Assembly (NCBI RefSeq): GCF_001921865.1
Contig: NZ_MSCT01000008.1
Span: forward strand, 248,001-312,000
Direction of reading: 5' to 3'
Length of the DNA: 64,000 bases
Source: Pseudomonas chlororaphis
GTDB lineage: Bacteria; Pseudomonadota; Gammaproteobacteria; Pseudomonadales; Pseudomonadaceae
Below, piece by piece: positions 55,226-63,118 of this stretch. The position numbers and the translations under genes were made by a program. Below the pieces are notes generated by a model. The model did not search any database and was not told where the DNA came from. It worked only from the letters and a program-made list of their open reading frames with translations. The first letter of the stretch is position 1; the number at the start of each line of letters is the position of its first letter.

Positions 55226-56242
55226 ATGTCTACGCATCGCCTGTCTGTTGGTTCCACCCTGCGCGCGCTCGGTTGTGCCGCCGCGCTGTTCGTCGCCAGT
55301 GCCGGTTCGAGCCTGGCCAGCGCCGAGGAGGTGAAGATCGGCTTCCTGGTCAAGCAGGCCGAGGAGCCATGGTTCCAGACCGAGTGGGCCTTTGCCGAAA
55401 AGGCCGGCCAGGACAAGGGCTTCACGGTGATCAAGATCGCCGTGCCCGACGGCGAGAAGACCCTGGCCGCCATCGACACCCTGGCGGCCAACGGCGCCAA
55501 GGGGTTTGTCATCTGCCCGCCGGACACTTCGCTGGGTCCGGCGATCATGGCCAAGGCCACGCTCAACGGGCTCAAGGTGCTGGCGGTGGACGACCGTTTC
55601 GTCGACGCCCACGGCCAACCCATGGAGGACGTTCCCTACGTCGGCCTGGCCGCGTTCAAGATCGGCCAGAAGCAAGGCCTGGCGATGATCGATGAAGCGA
55701 AAAGGCGCGGCTGGGACCTGAACAGCACCTACGCGGTGATCAACACCTTCGACGAACTGGATACCGGCAAGAAACGCACGGACGGTTCGGTGGATTCGCT
55801 GAAGGCGGCGGGCCTGCCGGCGGACCACATCCTGTTCACCGCGCAGAAGACCCTCGACGTGCCGGGGAGCATGGACGCCACCAACTCGGCGCTGGTCAAG
55901 CTGCCGGGCACGGCGACCCACCTGCTGATCGGCGGCATGAATGACAGCGCGGTGCTGGGCGGCGTGCGCGCCACTGAAAGCGCCGGCTTCAAGGCGGCCA
56001 ACGTGATAGGCGTGGGCATCAACGGCACGGACGCCATCGGCGAGCTGAAAAAGGCCGACAGCGGCTTCTTCGGCTCGATGCTGCTCAGCCCCGACACCTC
56101 CGGTTATGAAACCGCCGTGCAGATGTTCGAGTGGGTCACCGCTGGCAAGGCGCCGGCCAAGTACACCGCGCTGGACAACGTGACCCTGATCACCCGGGCC
56201 AACTTCCAGCAAGAGCTGACCCGCATCGGGTTGTGGAAATGA
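55226..56242 (+). CDS. araF: Sugar ABC transporter periplasmic binding protein (AraF-like, 338 aa)
   Basis: Periplasmic receptor of the importer. The signal peptide (basic start, hydrophobic segment, cleavage near ASA-EE at about residue 30) is clear. The mature protein follows E. coli AraF closely in sequence (VKIGFLVKQAEEPWFQTEW, AVPDGEKTLAAID, GMNDSAVLGGVRA). AraF binds L-arabinose, D-galactose and D-fucose; the galactonate genes around it favour galactose here. Confidence 0.93.
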   Translation: MSTHRLSVGSTLRALGCAAALFVASAGSSLASAEEVKIGFLVKQAEEPWFQTEWAFAEKAGQDKGFTVIKIAVPDGEKTLAAIDTLAANGAKGFVICPPDTSLGPAIMAKATLNGLKVLAVDDRFVDAHGQPMEDVPYVGLAAFKIGQKQGLAMIDEAKRRGWDLNSTYAVINTFDELDTGKKRTDGSVDSLKAAGLPADHILFTAQKTLDVPGSMDATNSALVKLPGTATHLLIGGMNDSAVLGGVRATESAGFKAANVIGVGINGTDAIGELKKADSGFFGSMLLSPDTSGYETAVQMFEWVTAGKAPAKYTALDNVTLITRANFQQELTRIGLWK

Positions 56243-56312
56243 GGGCGGTCGAGCGCAGAGGCCTCGGCTTGAGTCGCCAGCGAACTCACGTCTACAGGGG
56301 CGGGAGGTGGAC

Positions 56313-57827
56313 ATGATGGAACCAGCGAAAGTCAGTGAGAGCCTGCGTTTCAACGGGATCGGCAAGGAGTTCCCCGGGGTCAGGGCGCTGTCGCAGATCA
56401 GCTTCGAGGCGCGGCCCCACAGCGTGCACGCGTTGATGGGCGAGAACGGCGCGGGCAAGTCGACGCTGCTGAAAATCCTCGGCGGTTTCTACACGCCCAA
56501 CAGCGGTCATTTGCAGATCGGCGAGCAGGCCCTGAGCTTCAGGTCGGCGGCCGACAGCATCGCCCACGGCGTGGCGGTGATTCACCAGGAGCTGCAACTG
56601 GTGCCGGAAATGAGCGTGGCGGAGAACCTGTTGCTGGGGCATATGCCGGCGCGCTTCGGCGTGGTCGACCGTGGCGCGATGCTGCGCAAGGCGCGGGAGC
56701 TGCTCAGGGGCCTGGCCGACGAGATCGACCCCGGCGCCCGCCTGGGCAGCCTGTCTTTGGGCCAGCGGCAGTTGGTGGAGATTGCCAAGGCCATGTCGCG
56801 CAACGCCCATGTGATTGCCTTCGACGAGCCGACCAGCAGCCTGTCGGCGCGGGAGATCGAGCGGCTGATGGTGATCATCGCCCGGCTGCGCGACGAGGGG
56901 CGGGTGATTCTGTATGTCTCGCACCGCATGGAGGAAGTGTTCCGCATCTGCGACGCGGTGACCGTGTTCAAGGACGGGCGCTTCGTCTGCACCTTCGAGG
57001 ACATGGGGCAACTGAGCGTCGAGCGCCTGGTGAGTTGCATGGTCGGTCGCGACATCGAGGACATCTACAACTACCGCCCGCGCCCGCATGGCGGCCAGGC
57101 GCTGCGGGTGGAAGGGCTGCTGGGCCCGGGCGTGGTCGAGCCGGCCAGCTTCAGCGTGGACAAGGGCGAGATCCTCGGGCTGTTCGGCCTGGTCGGCGCC
57201 GGGCGCACCGAGCTGCTGCGCCTGCTGGCGGGGCTGGCCCGCAGCCAGGCCGGACGCCTGCTACTGCACGAGCGGGAGGTGGCGTTCAAGACGCCGCGCG
57301 ATGCCATCGCCGCCGGGGTGCTGCTGTGCCCCGAAGACCGCAAGAAAGAAGGCATCGTGCCGCGCGCCAGCGTCGCGGAGAACATCAACATCAGCGCGCG
57401 CGGCGGTCACGCGAGCTTCGGCTGGCTGCTGCGCGGCACCTGGGAGCGCGACAACGCCCAGGAGCAGATCAGCTCGCTGAACATCCGCACGCCTTCGGCC
57501 AGCCAGCCGATTCTCTACCTGTCCGGCGGCAACCAGCAGAAAGCCATTCTCGGGCGCTGGCTGTCGATGCCGATGAAGGTGCTGCTGCTCGACGAACCGA
57601 CCCGGGGCATCGACATCGGCGCCAAGGCCGAGATCTACCAGATCATCCAGCGCCTGGCCGGGCAGGGCATCGCGGTGATCGTGGTGTCCAGCGACCTGAT
57701 GGAGGTCATGGGGATTGCCGATCGCATCCTGGTCATGAGCGAAGGCGCGATCACTGGCGAACTGACCCGCAGCGAGGCCGACGAAGCCCGCCTGTTGCAA
57801 CTGGCCCTCCCGCGTTCGCGGGATTGA
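56313..57827 (+). CDS. araG: Sugar ABC transporter ATPase (AraG-like, 504 aa)
   Basis: A fused double ATPase typical of ribose/arabinose importers. The first domain has Walker A GENGAGKST and Walker B-type HVIAFDEPTSSL; the second domain has a degenerate Walker A (GLVGAGRTE), the signature LSGGNQQKAILGRW and LLLDEPTRGIDIGAK. The ATG at 56313 is chosen for its GGGAGG; a GTG at 56307 is possible. Confidence 0.94.
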   Translation: MMEPAKVSESLRFNGIGKEFPGVRALSQISFEARPHSVHALMGENGAGKSTLLKILGGFYTPNSGHLQIGEQALSFRSAADSIAHGVAVIHQELQLVPEMSVAENLLLGHMPARFGVVDRGAMLRKARELLRGLADEIDPGARLGSLSLGQRQLVEIAKAMSRNAHVIAFDEPTSSLSAREIERLMVIIARLRDEGRVILYVSHRMEEVFRICDAVTVFKDGRFVCTFEDMGQLSVERLVSCMVGRDIEDIYNYRPRPHGGQALRVEGLLGPGVVEPASFSVDKGEILGLFGLVGAGRTELLRLLAGLARSQAGRLLLHEREVAFKTPRDAIAAGVLLCPEDRKKEGIVPRASVAENINISARGGHASFGWLLRGTWERDNAQEQISSLNIRTPSASQPILYLSGGNQQKAILGRWLSMPMKVLLLDEPTRGIDIGAKAEIYQIIQRLAGQGIAVIVVSSDLMEVMGIADRILVMSEGAITGELTRSEADEARLLQLALPRSRD

Positions 57828-57841
57828 CGATCGAGGTGTGT

Positions 57842-58807
57842 ATGTCACAGGTAAAGAAAAGCAACGCGTTCTGGCTGGGCTTCAACCAGCGCAAGTTCTT
57901 CGATGACTGGGTGATGCTGCTGGCGGCCCTGGGCATCTTCGTGCTCTGCGCGCTGTTCATCGACAACTTCCTCTCGTCGCTGAACATGCGCGGGCTGGGC
58001 CTGGCGATTTCCACCACCGGGATCGCCGCATGCACCATGTTGTTCTGCCTGGCGTCGGGGCACTTCGACCTGTCGGTCGGCTCGGTCATCGCCTGCGCCG
58101 GCGTGGTGGCCGGGATCGTCATCCGCGACACCGACAGCGTGTTCTTCGGCGTCTCGGCGGCGTTGGCCATGGGCCTGTGCGTGGGCCTGATCAATGGCAT
58201 CGTGATCGCCAAGCTGCGGATCAACGCCTTGATCACCACCCTGGCGACCATGCAGATCGTGCGCGGGCTGGCGTATATCTTCTCCAACGGCAAGGCGGTC
58301 GGGGTGATGAACGAAGGCTTCTTCGTGTTCGGCAACGGCCAGGTGTTCGGCGTACCGGTGCCGATCCTGATCACCGTCCTGTGTTTCGTGTTCTTCGGCT
58401 GGCTGCTCAACTACACCACCTACGGGCGCAACACCATGGCCATCGGCGGCAACCAGGAAGCGGCCTTGCTGGCCGGGGTCCAGGTGGACCGGACCAAGAT
58501 CGTCATCTTTGCCGTGCACGGGGTCATCGGCGCGCTGGCCGGGGTGATCCTGGCGTCGCGCATGACTTCGGGCCAGCCGATGATCGGCCAGGGGTTCGAG
58601 CTGACGGTGATCTCGGCCTGCGTGCTGGGCGGCGTGTCCTTGAGCGGCGGCATCGGCCTGATCCGCCATGTGATTGCCGGGGTGCTGATCCTGGCGATCA
58701 TCGAGAACGCGATGAACCTGAAGAACATCGACACTTTCTACCAGTACGTGATCCGCGGTTCGATCCTGCTGGTGGCGGTGATCATCGACCGGCTCAAGCA
58801 GCGTTGA
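57842..58807 (+). CDS. araH: Sugar ABC transporter permease (AraH-like, 321 aa)
   Basis: The membrane subunit of the importer, with 8–10 hydrophobic segments. The EAA-like loop is GNQEAALLAGVQVDRTKI. AraH-type features include the conserved NGIVIAKLRINALITTLATMQIVRGLAY stretch (given here in parts: NGIVIAKLRIN, ALITTLATMQ). It is 14 bp after the ATPase gene and 10 bp before galM. Confidence 0.93.
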   Translation: MSQVKKSNAFWLGFNQRKFFDDWVMLLAALGIFVLCALFIDNFLSSLNMRGLGLAISTTGIAACTMLFCLASGHFDLSVGSVIACAGVVAGIVIRDTDSVFFGVSAALAMGLCVGLINGIVIAKLRINALITTLATMQIVRGLAYIFSNGKAVGVMNEGFFVFGNGQVFGVPVPILITVLCFVFFGWLLNYTTYGRNTMAIGGNQEAALLAGVQVDRTKIVIFAVHGVIGALAGVILASRMTSGQPMIGQGFELTVISACVLGGVSLSGGIGLIRHVIAGVLILAIIENAMNLKNIDTFYQYVIRGSILLVAVIIDRLKQR

Positions 58808-58817
58808 GGGGGCGGGC

Positions 58818-59897
58818 ATGAGCGGTCGCTGCCAGCAACGGCTCTTTGGCCGCCTGGACGACGGCACGCCGGTGCATGCTTACCGGTTGCGCAATGCCGG
58901 TGGCATGCAGGCCCAGGTGCTGACCTACGGCGGCATCCTGCAAGCGCTGAGGGTGGCGGACCGGCACGGCGGTTTCGACGATGTGGTGCTCGGATTCGAC
59001 AGGCTCCAGGACTATCGGCGGCATCGTCACCTGTACCTCGGCGCGCTGATCGGGCGCTACGCCAATCGCCTGGCCGGTGGGCGCTTCGGGCTGGATGGGC
59101 AGGCTTACCAGGTGCCGCTCAACGATGGGAGCAACGCCTTGCACGGCGGCTGCCACGGGTTCGACCAGAAGCTTTGGACGGCGCTGCCCTGGGAGGGGAG
59201 CGACCACGCCGGGGTGAGGCTCAGTTGCCTGTCGGTGGATGGCGAGATGGGCTTTCCCGGCAACCTGCAGGTCGAGGTCAGCTATTGCCTCGACGACCAT
59301 GACCAACTGCGCATCGACTATCAGGCGGTGACCGACCGGCCGACCCTGTTCAACCCGACCCAGCATGCGTATTTCAACCTGGCGGGCGCCGGCAACGGCG
59401 ACGTCCTCTCCCAGGTCGTGACGCTGCGGGCCGGGCATTACCTGCCCCTGGACGCGCAACTGATCCCCACGGGGGAGCGGGCGTCGGTGGTCGGTACGCC
59501 GCTGGACCTGAACCAGCCGACGCCCATTGGCCGGTGCTTCGCCGACGAGCATCCGCAACTGCTTCTCAGCGGCTGGCCGCAACGCGGGTTCAATCATTAC
59601 TGGATGCTGGAGGCGCAACGCGACCTGGGGTGCCCGGCGGCAAGCATTCACGACCCGCACAGCGGGCGCCGCCTGGCGTTGTTTACCAGTGAGCCGGGCG
59701 TGCAGTTCTACACCGCCAATGCCTTTGACGGCAGCGTCCGAGGCAAGGCGGGCAAGCCTTATCCGCGTTGGGGCGGTTTCGCCCTGGAGGCGCAGGGCCC
59801 GCCCAACGGCGTGAATCTGCCGGGGCTTGCCAGCGGCCGCCTCGATCCGGGCCAGGTGTACCGGCAAACCACGCTGTTGAGGTTCTCCACGGTGTGA
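58818..59897 (+). CDS. galM: Aldose 1-epimerase GalM (359 aa)
   Basis: Interconverts alpha and beta sugar anomers so the dehydrogenase gets its preferred form. GalM residues: NALHGGCHGFDQKLW (catalytic His), TQHAYFNLAG (second His), and the late Glu in GFALEAQGPPNGVN. The length is normal. Probably cytoplasmic; no signal peptide. Last metabolic gene of the island. Confidence 0.93.
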   Translation: MSGRCQQRLFGRLDDGTPVHAYRLRNAGGMQAQVLTYGGILQALRVADRHGGFDDVVLGFDRLQDYRRHRHLYLGALIGRYANRLAGGRFGLDGQAYQVPLNDGSNALHGGCHGFDQKLWTALPWEGSDHAGVRLSCLSVDGEMGFPGNLQVEVSYCLDDHDQLRIDYQAVTDRPTLFNPTQHAYFNLAGAGNGDVLSQVVTLRAGHYLPLDAQLIPTGERASVVGTPLDLNQPTPIGRCFADEHPQLLLSGWPQRGFNHYWMLEAQRDLGCPAASIHDPHSGRRLALFTSEPGVQFYTANAFDGSVRGKAGKPYPRWGGFALEAQGPPNGVNLPGLASGRLDPGQVYRQTTLLRFSTV

Positions 59898-59939
59898 GCG
59901 GCGGCTGTGCAAAGAGGGCATGCAGCCATACAGCCGAGC

Positions 59940-59966
59940 GGCCATAATGGCCTTCGTTTTTCGTAC
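59940..59966. promoter_or_regulatory. Palindrome and TTTCGTAC motif before the IclR gene
   Basis: GGCCATAATGGCC (59940–59952) is a perfect 13-base palindrome that includes a possible -10 box CATAAT. TTTCGTAC (59959–59966) repeats the motif found before araF. This suggests that the regulator may control itself and the transport genes. Confidence 0.35.
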
Positions 59967-59981
59967 CCCTTAAGGCTGGAT

Positions 59982-60779
59982 ATGCAGGAAGACGCCGCAA
60001 AAAACCTCAAGGACGCCGCCCCCACCGGCACCCAGACCTTGCTCCGCGGGCTGGCGGTGGTGCAGGCCGTGGCCGGCGGTGCCCGCGACCTCAAGGAAAT
60101 CGCCCGGCTGATCGGCACCACGCGCAGCACCACCCATCGCCTGGCCAGTTGCCTGGTGGACGAGCGTTACCTGCGGGTGGTGCCGCAGGTCGGCTATCTG
60201 CTGGGCCCGAAGCTGATCGAACTGGGGTTCCAGGCGCGCGAAGCGGTGCCGCTGGTGACCCTGGCCGCGCCGTTTCTCGACGGGCTGTCGGCCCTGACCG
60301 GCGACACCATTCACCTGGCGATCCGCGAAGACGACGACGTGCTGTACCTGCACAAGAACCCGGGGCGCAACGGCCCGGAAATGCGCTCGCGGGTCGGCCA
60401 TCGCATGCCGCTGGCGCGCACCGGGATCGGCAAGGCGTTGTTGCTCGACGATGGGCTGCAGGAGTGGCAGCGCCTGTATCAAGTGAGTTTGCCGGCGGGC
60501 GGGCGCAATGCGCTCTGGCCGGAGCACGAAGAGCCGACCTGGGAGCAGTTCCGGCAGCGCATGGAGGAATATGTGGCGGGCGGTTATGCCTTCGACCTGG
60601 AGGACAACGAGCCGTCGATCCGCTGCGTGGCGGCGCCGATCCGCGATGCTAGCGGCCAGATCGTCGCCGGCATCAGCATCGCCAGCACCGTGCCCTACAT
60701 GTCGCTGGAGAAAATGGCCGGGCTGATCCCGGTGATCAAACAGGCCGCCGCCGGCATCTCTGCCGAGCTCGGCGGCTGA
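59982..60779 (+). CDS. IclR-family regulator (265 aa)
   Basis: The winged helix-turn-helix (residues about 18–75) contains LKEIARLIGTTRSTTHRLA; the IclR effector domain follows with the conserved RVGHRMPLARTGIGKALL and GISIASTVPYMS segments. It is the only regulator gene in the island and co-oriented with it, so it is the best candidate for controlling galactose/galactonate use. Confidence 0.93.
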   Translation: MQEDAAKNLKDAAPTGTQTLLRGLAVVQAVAGGARDLKEIARLIGTTRSTTHRLASCLVDERYLRVVPQVGYLLGPKLIELGFQAREAVPLVTLAAPFLDGLSALTGDTIHLAIREDDDVLYLHKNPGRNGPEMRSRVGHRMPLARTGIGKALLLDDGLQEWQRLYQVSLPAGGRNALWPEHEEPTWEQFRQRMEEYVAGGYAFDLEDNEPSIRCVAAPIRDASGQIVAGISIASTVPYMSLEKMAGLIPVIKQAAAGISAELGG

Positions 60780-60790
60780 GCACAATCCTC

Positions 60791-60869
60791 TGTAGGAGCG
60801 AGCTTGCTCGCGATGGCGTCCGCCCTGCGGCAACGCGGTGCTTGCATCGCCAGCAAGCTGGCTCCTACA
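60791..60869. repeat. REP doublet in inverted order (REPIN)
   Basis: A REP copy at 60791–60814 and its imperfect reverse complement at 60846–60869, spacer 31 bases, between the converging IclR and alcohol dehydrogenase genes. The left arm is identical to the first arm of the doublet at 51980. Confidence 0.9.
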
Positions 60870-60895
60870 GGTTTTGTGTGTGCCGCGATTTTTGG

Positions 60896-61948
60896 TTAGC
60901 GCTTGAGCGTGGCCATGTCGATGACGAAGCGGTACTTCACATCCCCGGCGATCATCCGCGCGTAAGCCTCGTTGATCTGGCGGATGTCGAGCATTTCGAT
61001 ATCGCAGCTGATGTTGTGCTCGGCGCAGAAATCCAGCACTTCCTGGGTTTCGGCGATGCCGCCGATCAGCGAGCCGGCGAGCACGCGACGGCCCAGCACC
61101 AGCTTGGCGGCATGCACGGGCGGGTCCACCGGCTCGATCAGGCCGACCAGGATATGCACGCCGTCGAAGCGCAGGGTATCCAGGTAGGGGTTGAGGTCGT
61201 GCTGCACCGGGATGGTGTCCAGCAGGAAATCGAAATGCCCGGCGGCGGCCTGCATCTGCGCGGCGTCGGTGGAGACGATCACATGGTCGGCGCCCTGGCG
61301 TCGCGCTTCTTCGGCCTTGCTCGCCGAGCGGGTGAACAGGGTCACTTCGGCGCCCAGGGCCTTGGCGAACTTGATGCCCATGTGGCCCAGGCCGCCCATG
61401 CCGAGAACCCCGACCTTGTCGCCGGCCTTCACTCCGTAATGCTTGAGCGGCGAGTAGGTGGTGATGCCCGCGCAGAGGATCGGCGCGGCGCTGGCCGGAT
61501 CGAGTTGCTTCGGGATGCGGACCACGAAGTGCTCGCTGACCACGATGCTGTCGGAGTAGCCGCCCAGGGTGTTGCTGCCGTCCACCCGGTCCGGGGTGGC
61601 GTAGGTCAGGGTCGGGCCTTCCAGGCAGTACTGTTCCAGGTTGGCGGCGCAGGCCTCGCACTGGCGGCAGGAGTCGACCATGCAGCCGACGCCGACCAGG
61701 TCGCCGACCTGGTGCAGGCTGACCTGGGCGCCGACGGCGGTGACCTTGCCGACGATCTCGTGGCCCGGCATCAGCGGGTACACGGCGATGCCCCATTCGT
61801 TGCGGGCCTGGTGGATATCGGAGTGGCAGACGCCGCAGTAGAGAATCTCGATGGCCACGTCGTCCGGACGCAGGCTGCGGCGCTGGAAACTCATGGGCGC
61901 GAGGGGCGTGGTGGCGGACTGGGCGGCATAACCGATGGCGGTGTACAT
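60896..61948 (-). CDS. Zinc-dependent alcohol/aldehyde dehydrogenase (YahK/CAD type, 350 aa)
   Basis: A medium-chain dehydrogenase. Catalytic zinc: Cys in YCGVCHSD and His-Glu in PGHEIVG; structural zinc: four Cys in SCRQCEACAANLEQYC and before; cofactor loop VGVLGMGGLGHMG. It resembles E. coli YahK, an NADPH aldehyde reductase of broad range. Divergent from an AraC gene that probably controls it. A GAGG ribosome site precedes the ATG. Confidence 0.93.
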   Translation of the reverse strand: MYTAIGYAAQSATTPLAPMSFQRRSLRPDDVAIEILYCGVCHSDIHQARNEWGIAVYPLMPGHEIVGKVTAVGAQVSLHQVGDLVGVGCMVDSCRQCEACAANLEQYCLEGPTLTYATPDRVDGSNTLGGYSDSIVVSEHFVVRIPKQLDPASAAPILCAGITTYSPLKHYGVKAGDKVGVLGMGGLGHMGIKFAKALGAEVTLFTRSASKAEEARRQGADHVIVSTDAAQMQAAAGHFDFLLDTIPVQHDLNPYLDTLRFDGVHILVGLIEPVDPPVHAAKLVLGRRVLAGSLIGGIAETQEVLDFCAEHNISCDIEMLDIRQINEAYARMIAGDVKYRFVIDMATLKR

Positions 61949-62128
61949 GATGAACCTCGCAAAAGCACTGACAGGTGAGGTGGGCCATTCTCGGCGTCGC
62001 CCCCTGGCGCGAACATGGCGATTCCTCGGCATGTCATGCCTATTCCTCCGCCATCGGCGATTTGCCCGCGGTATTGGCGTGCAGACCTGCGATGATGTTT
62101 TTATCCCTTTTTCCGTGAAGTTTTCGCC

Positions 62129-63019
62129 ATGCTGTTGACCCGCCATCTTGATGCCAATGCCACCCTGGTATCCCTGATCCAGCCCCTTGCGAGCCGCGAA
62201 GGTTTCGCCTCCACGCACCTGCCCGGGGTCAAGGTGCTGCGGGCCAGCCGCGACGTGGCCCGCGGTCCGCAGATCTACGAGCCGAGCCTGATGATCATCG
62301 TCCAGGGCAGCAAGCTGGCGTACCTGGGGCCGCGGGTCCTGGAGTACGGCGCCGGGCATTACCTGATCCAGGCCCTCTCGGTGCCCTTCGAGTGCGAGAC
62401 CTTCGCCATGCCCGACGCGCCGTTGTTCGGGGTGTCCATCGCCATCGACCGGGTGTTGCTGGGCGAACTGGTATTGGCGATGGGGGCCGTGGCGGGGCGC
62501 GATATCCAGGCGCAGACCCCGGAGTCCATGACCTCGGTGGTACTCGACGACACCATGCGCGGTTGCGTGGAGCGGCTGCTGCGCTGCCTGCACGATCCTC
62601 TGGAGTGCAAGGTCATGGGCCAGGCGCGCTTGCGCGAGTTGATGTTCACGGTGTTGCGCGGGCCCCAGGCCGATGTGTTGCGCGCCCTGGTGGAGCAGCA
62701 TGGGCGGTTTGCCCGGATCTCCGGCGCGCTGAACCACCTGCACGAGCATTACACCGAGCCGCTGAACGTCGAGACCCTGGCCCGTTGCGCGAACATGAGC
62801 GCTTCGACCTTCCACGAACACTTCAAACGCAGCACGCTGCTGTCGCCGGTGCAGTACCTCAAGCGCTTGCGCCTGCTCAAGGCCCAGCAGTTGCTGTTGG
62901 GGGAGGGACTGGGCGTGGCCCAGGTGGCGCATCGGGTGGGTTACCAGAGCACCTCGCAGTTCAGCCGCGAGTACAAGCGCTATTTCGAGCGCAACCCGGG
63001 GGATGAGCGCGCGGCTTGA
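62129..63019 (+). CDS. AraC-family regulator (296 aa)
   Basis: The N-terminal AraC_N-type domain (about residues 20–170, with YEPSLMIIVQGSK) is followed by the double helix-turn-helix at the C-terminus (LNVETLARCANMSASTFHEHFK and VAQVAHRVGYQSTSQFSREY; each cited in part). It is divergent from the dehydrogenase gene with 180 bp between, an arrangement typical of a local activator responding to an alcohol or aldehyde. Confidence 0.92.
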   Translation: MLLTRHLDANATLVSLIQPLASREGFASTHLPGVKVLRASRDVARGPQIYEPSLMIIVQGSKLAYLGPRVLEYGAGHYLIQALSVPFECETFAMPDAPLFGVSIAIDRVLLGELVLAMGAVAGRDIQAQTPESMTSVVLDDTMRGCVERLLRCLHDPLECKVMGQARLRELMFTVLRGPQADVLRALVEQHGRFARISGALNHLHEHYTEPLNVETLARCANMSASTFHEHFKRSTLLSPVQYLKRLRLLKAQQLLLGEGLGVAQVAHRVGYQSTSQFSREYKRYFERNPGDERAA

Positions 63020-63075
63020 TGGGCTGGCAGCGCTTTGCGGTGAGGTCCGTCCAGGCGATACCTAATCGCGGATAT

Positions 63076-63106
63076 GAAAAAGGCCCCCATTCGGGAGCCT
63101 TTTTAT
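63076..63106. terminator. Bidirectional terminator
   Basis: A stem (AAAAAGGCCCCC / GGGAGCCTTTTT, one mismatch) between the converging araC and ETF-QO genes, with A/T runs on both sides. Confidence 0.85.
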
Positions 63107-63118
63107 CAAGCGGATGCC

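Noticed and set aside
45203..60869. CRISPR array suspected from repeated TGTAGGAGCGAGC units
   Set aside because: Units are palindromic, widely spaced, and occur singly or as inverted doublets; they are REPs and no cas gene is present.
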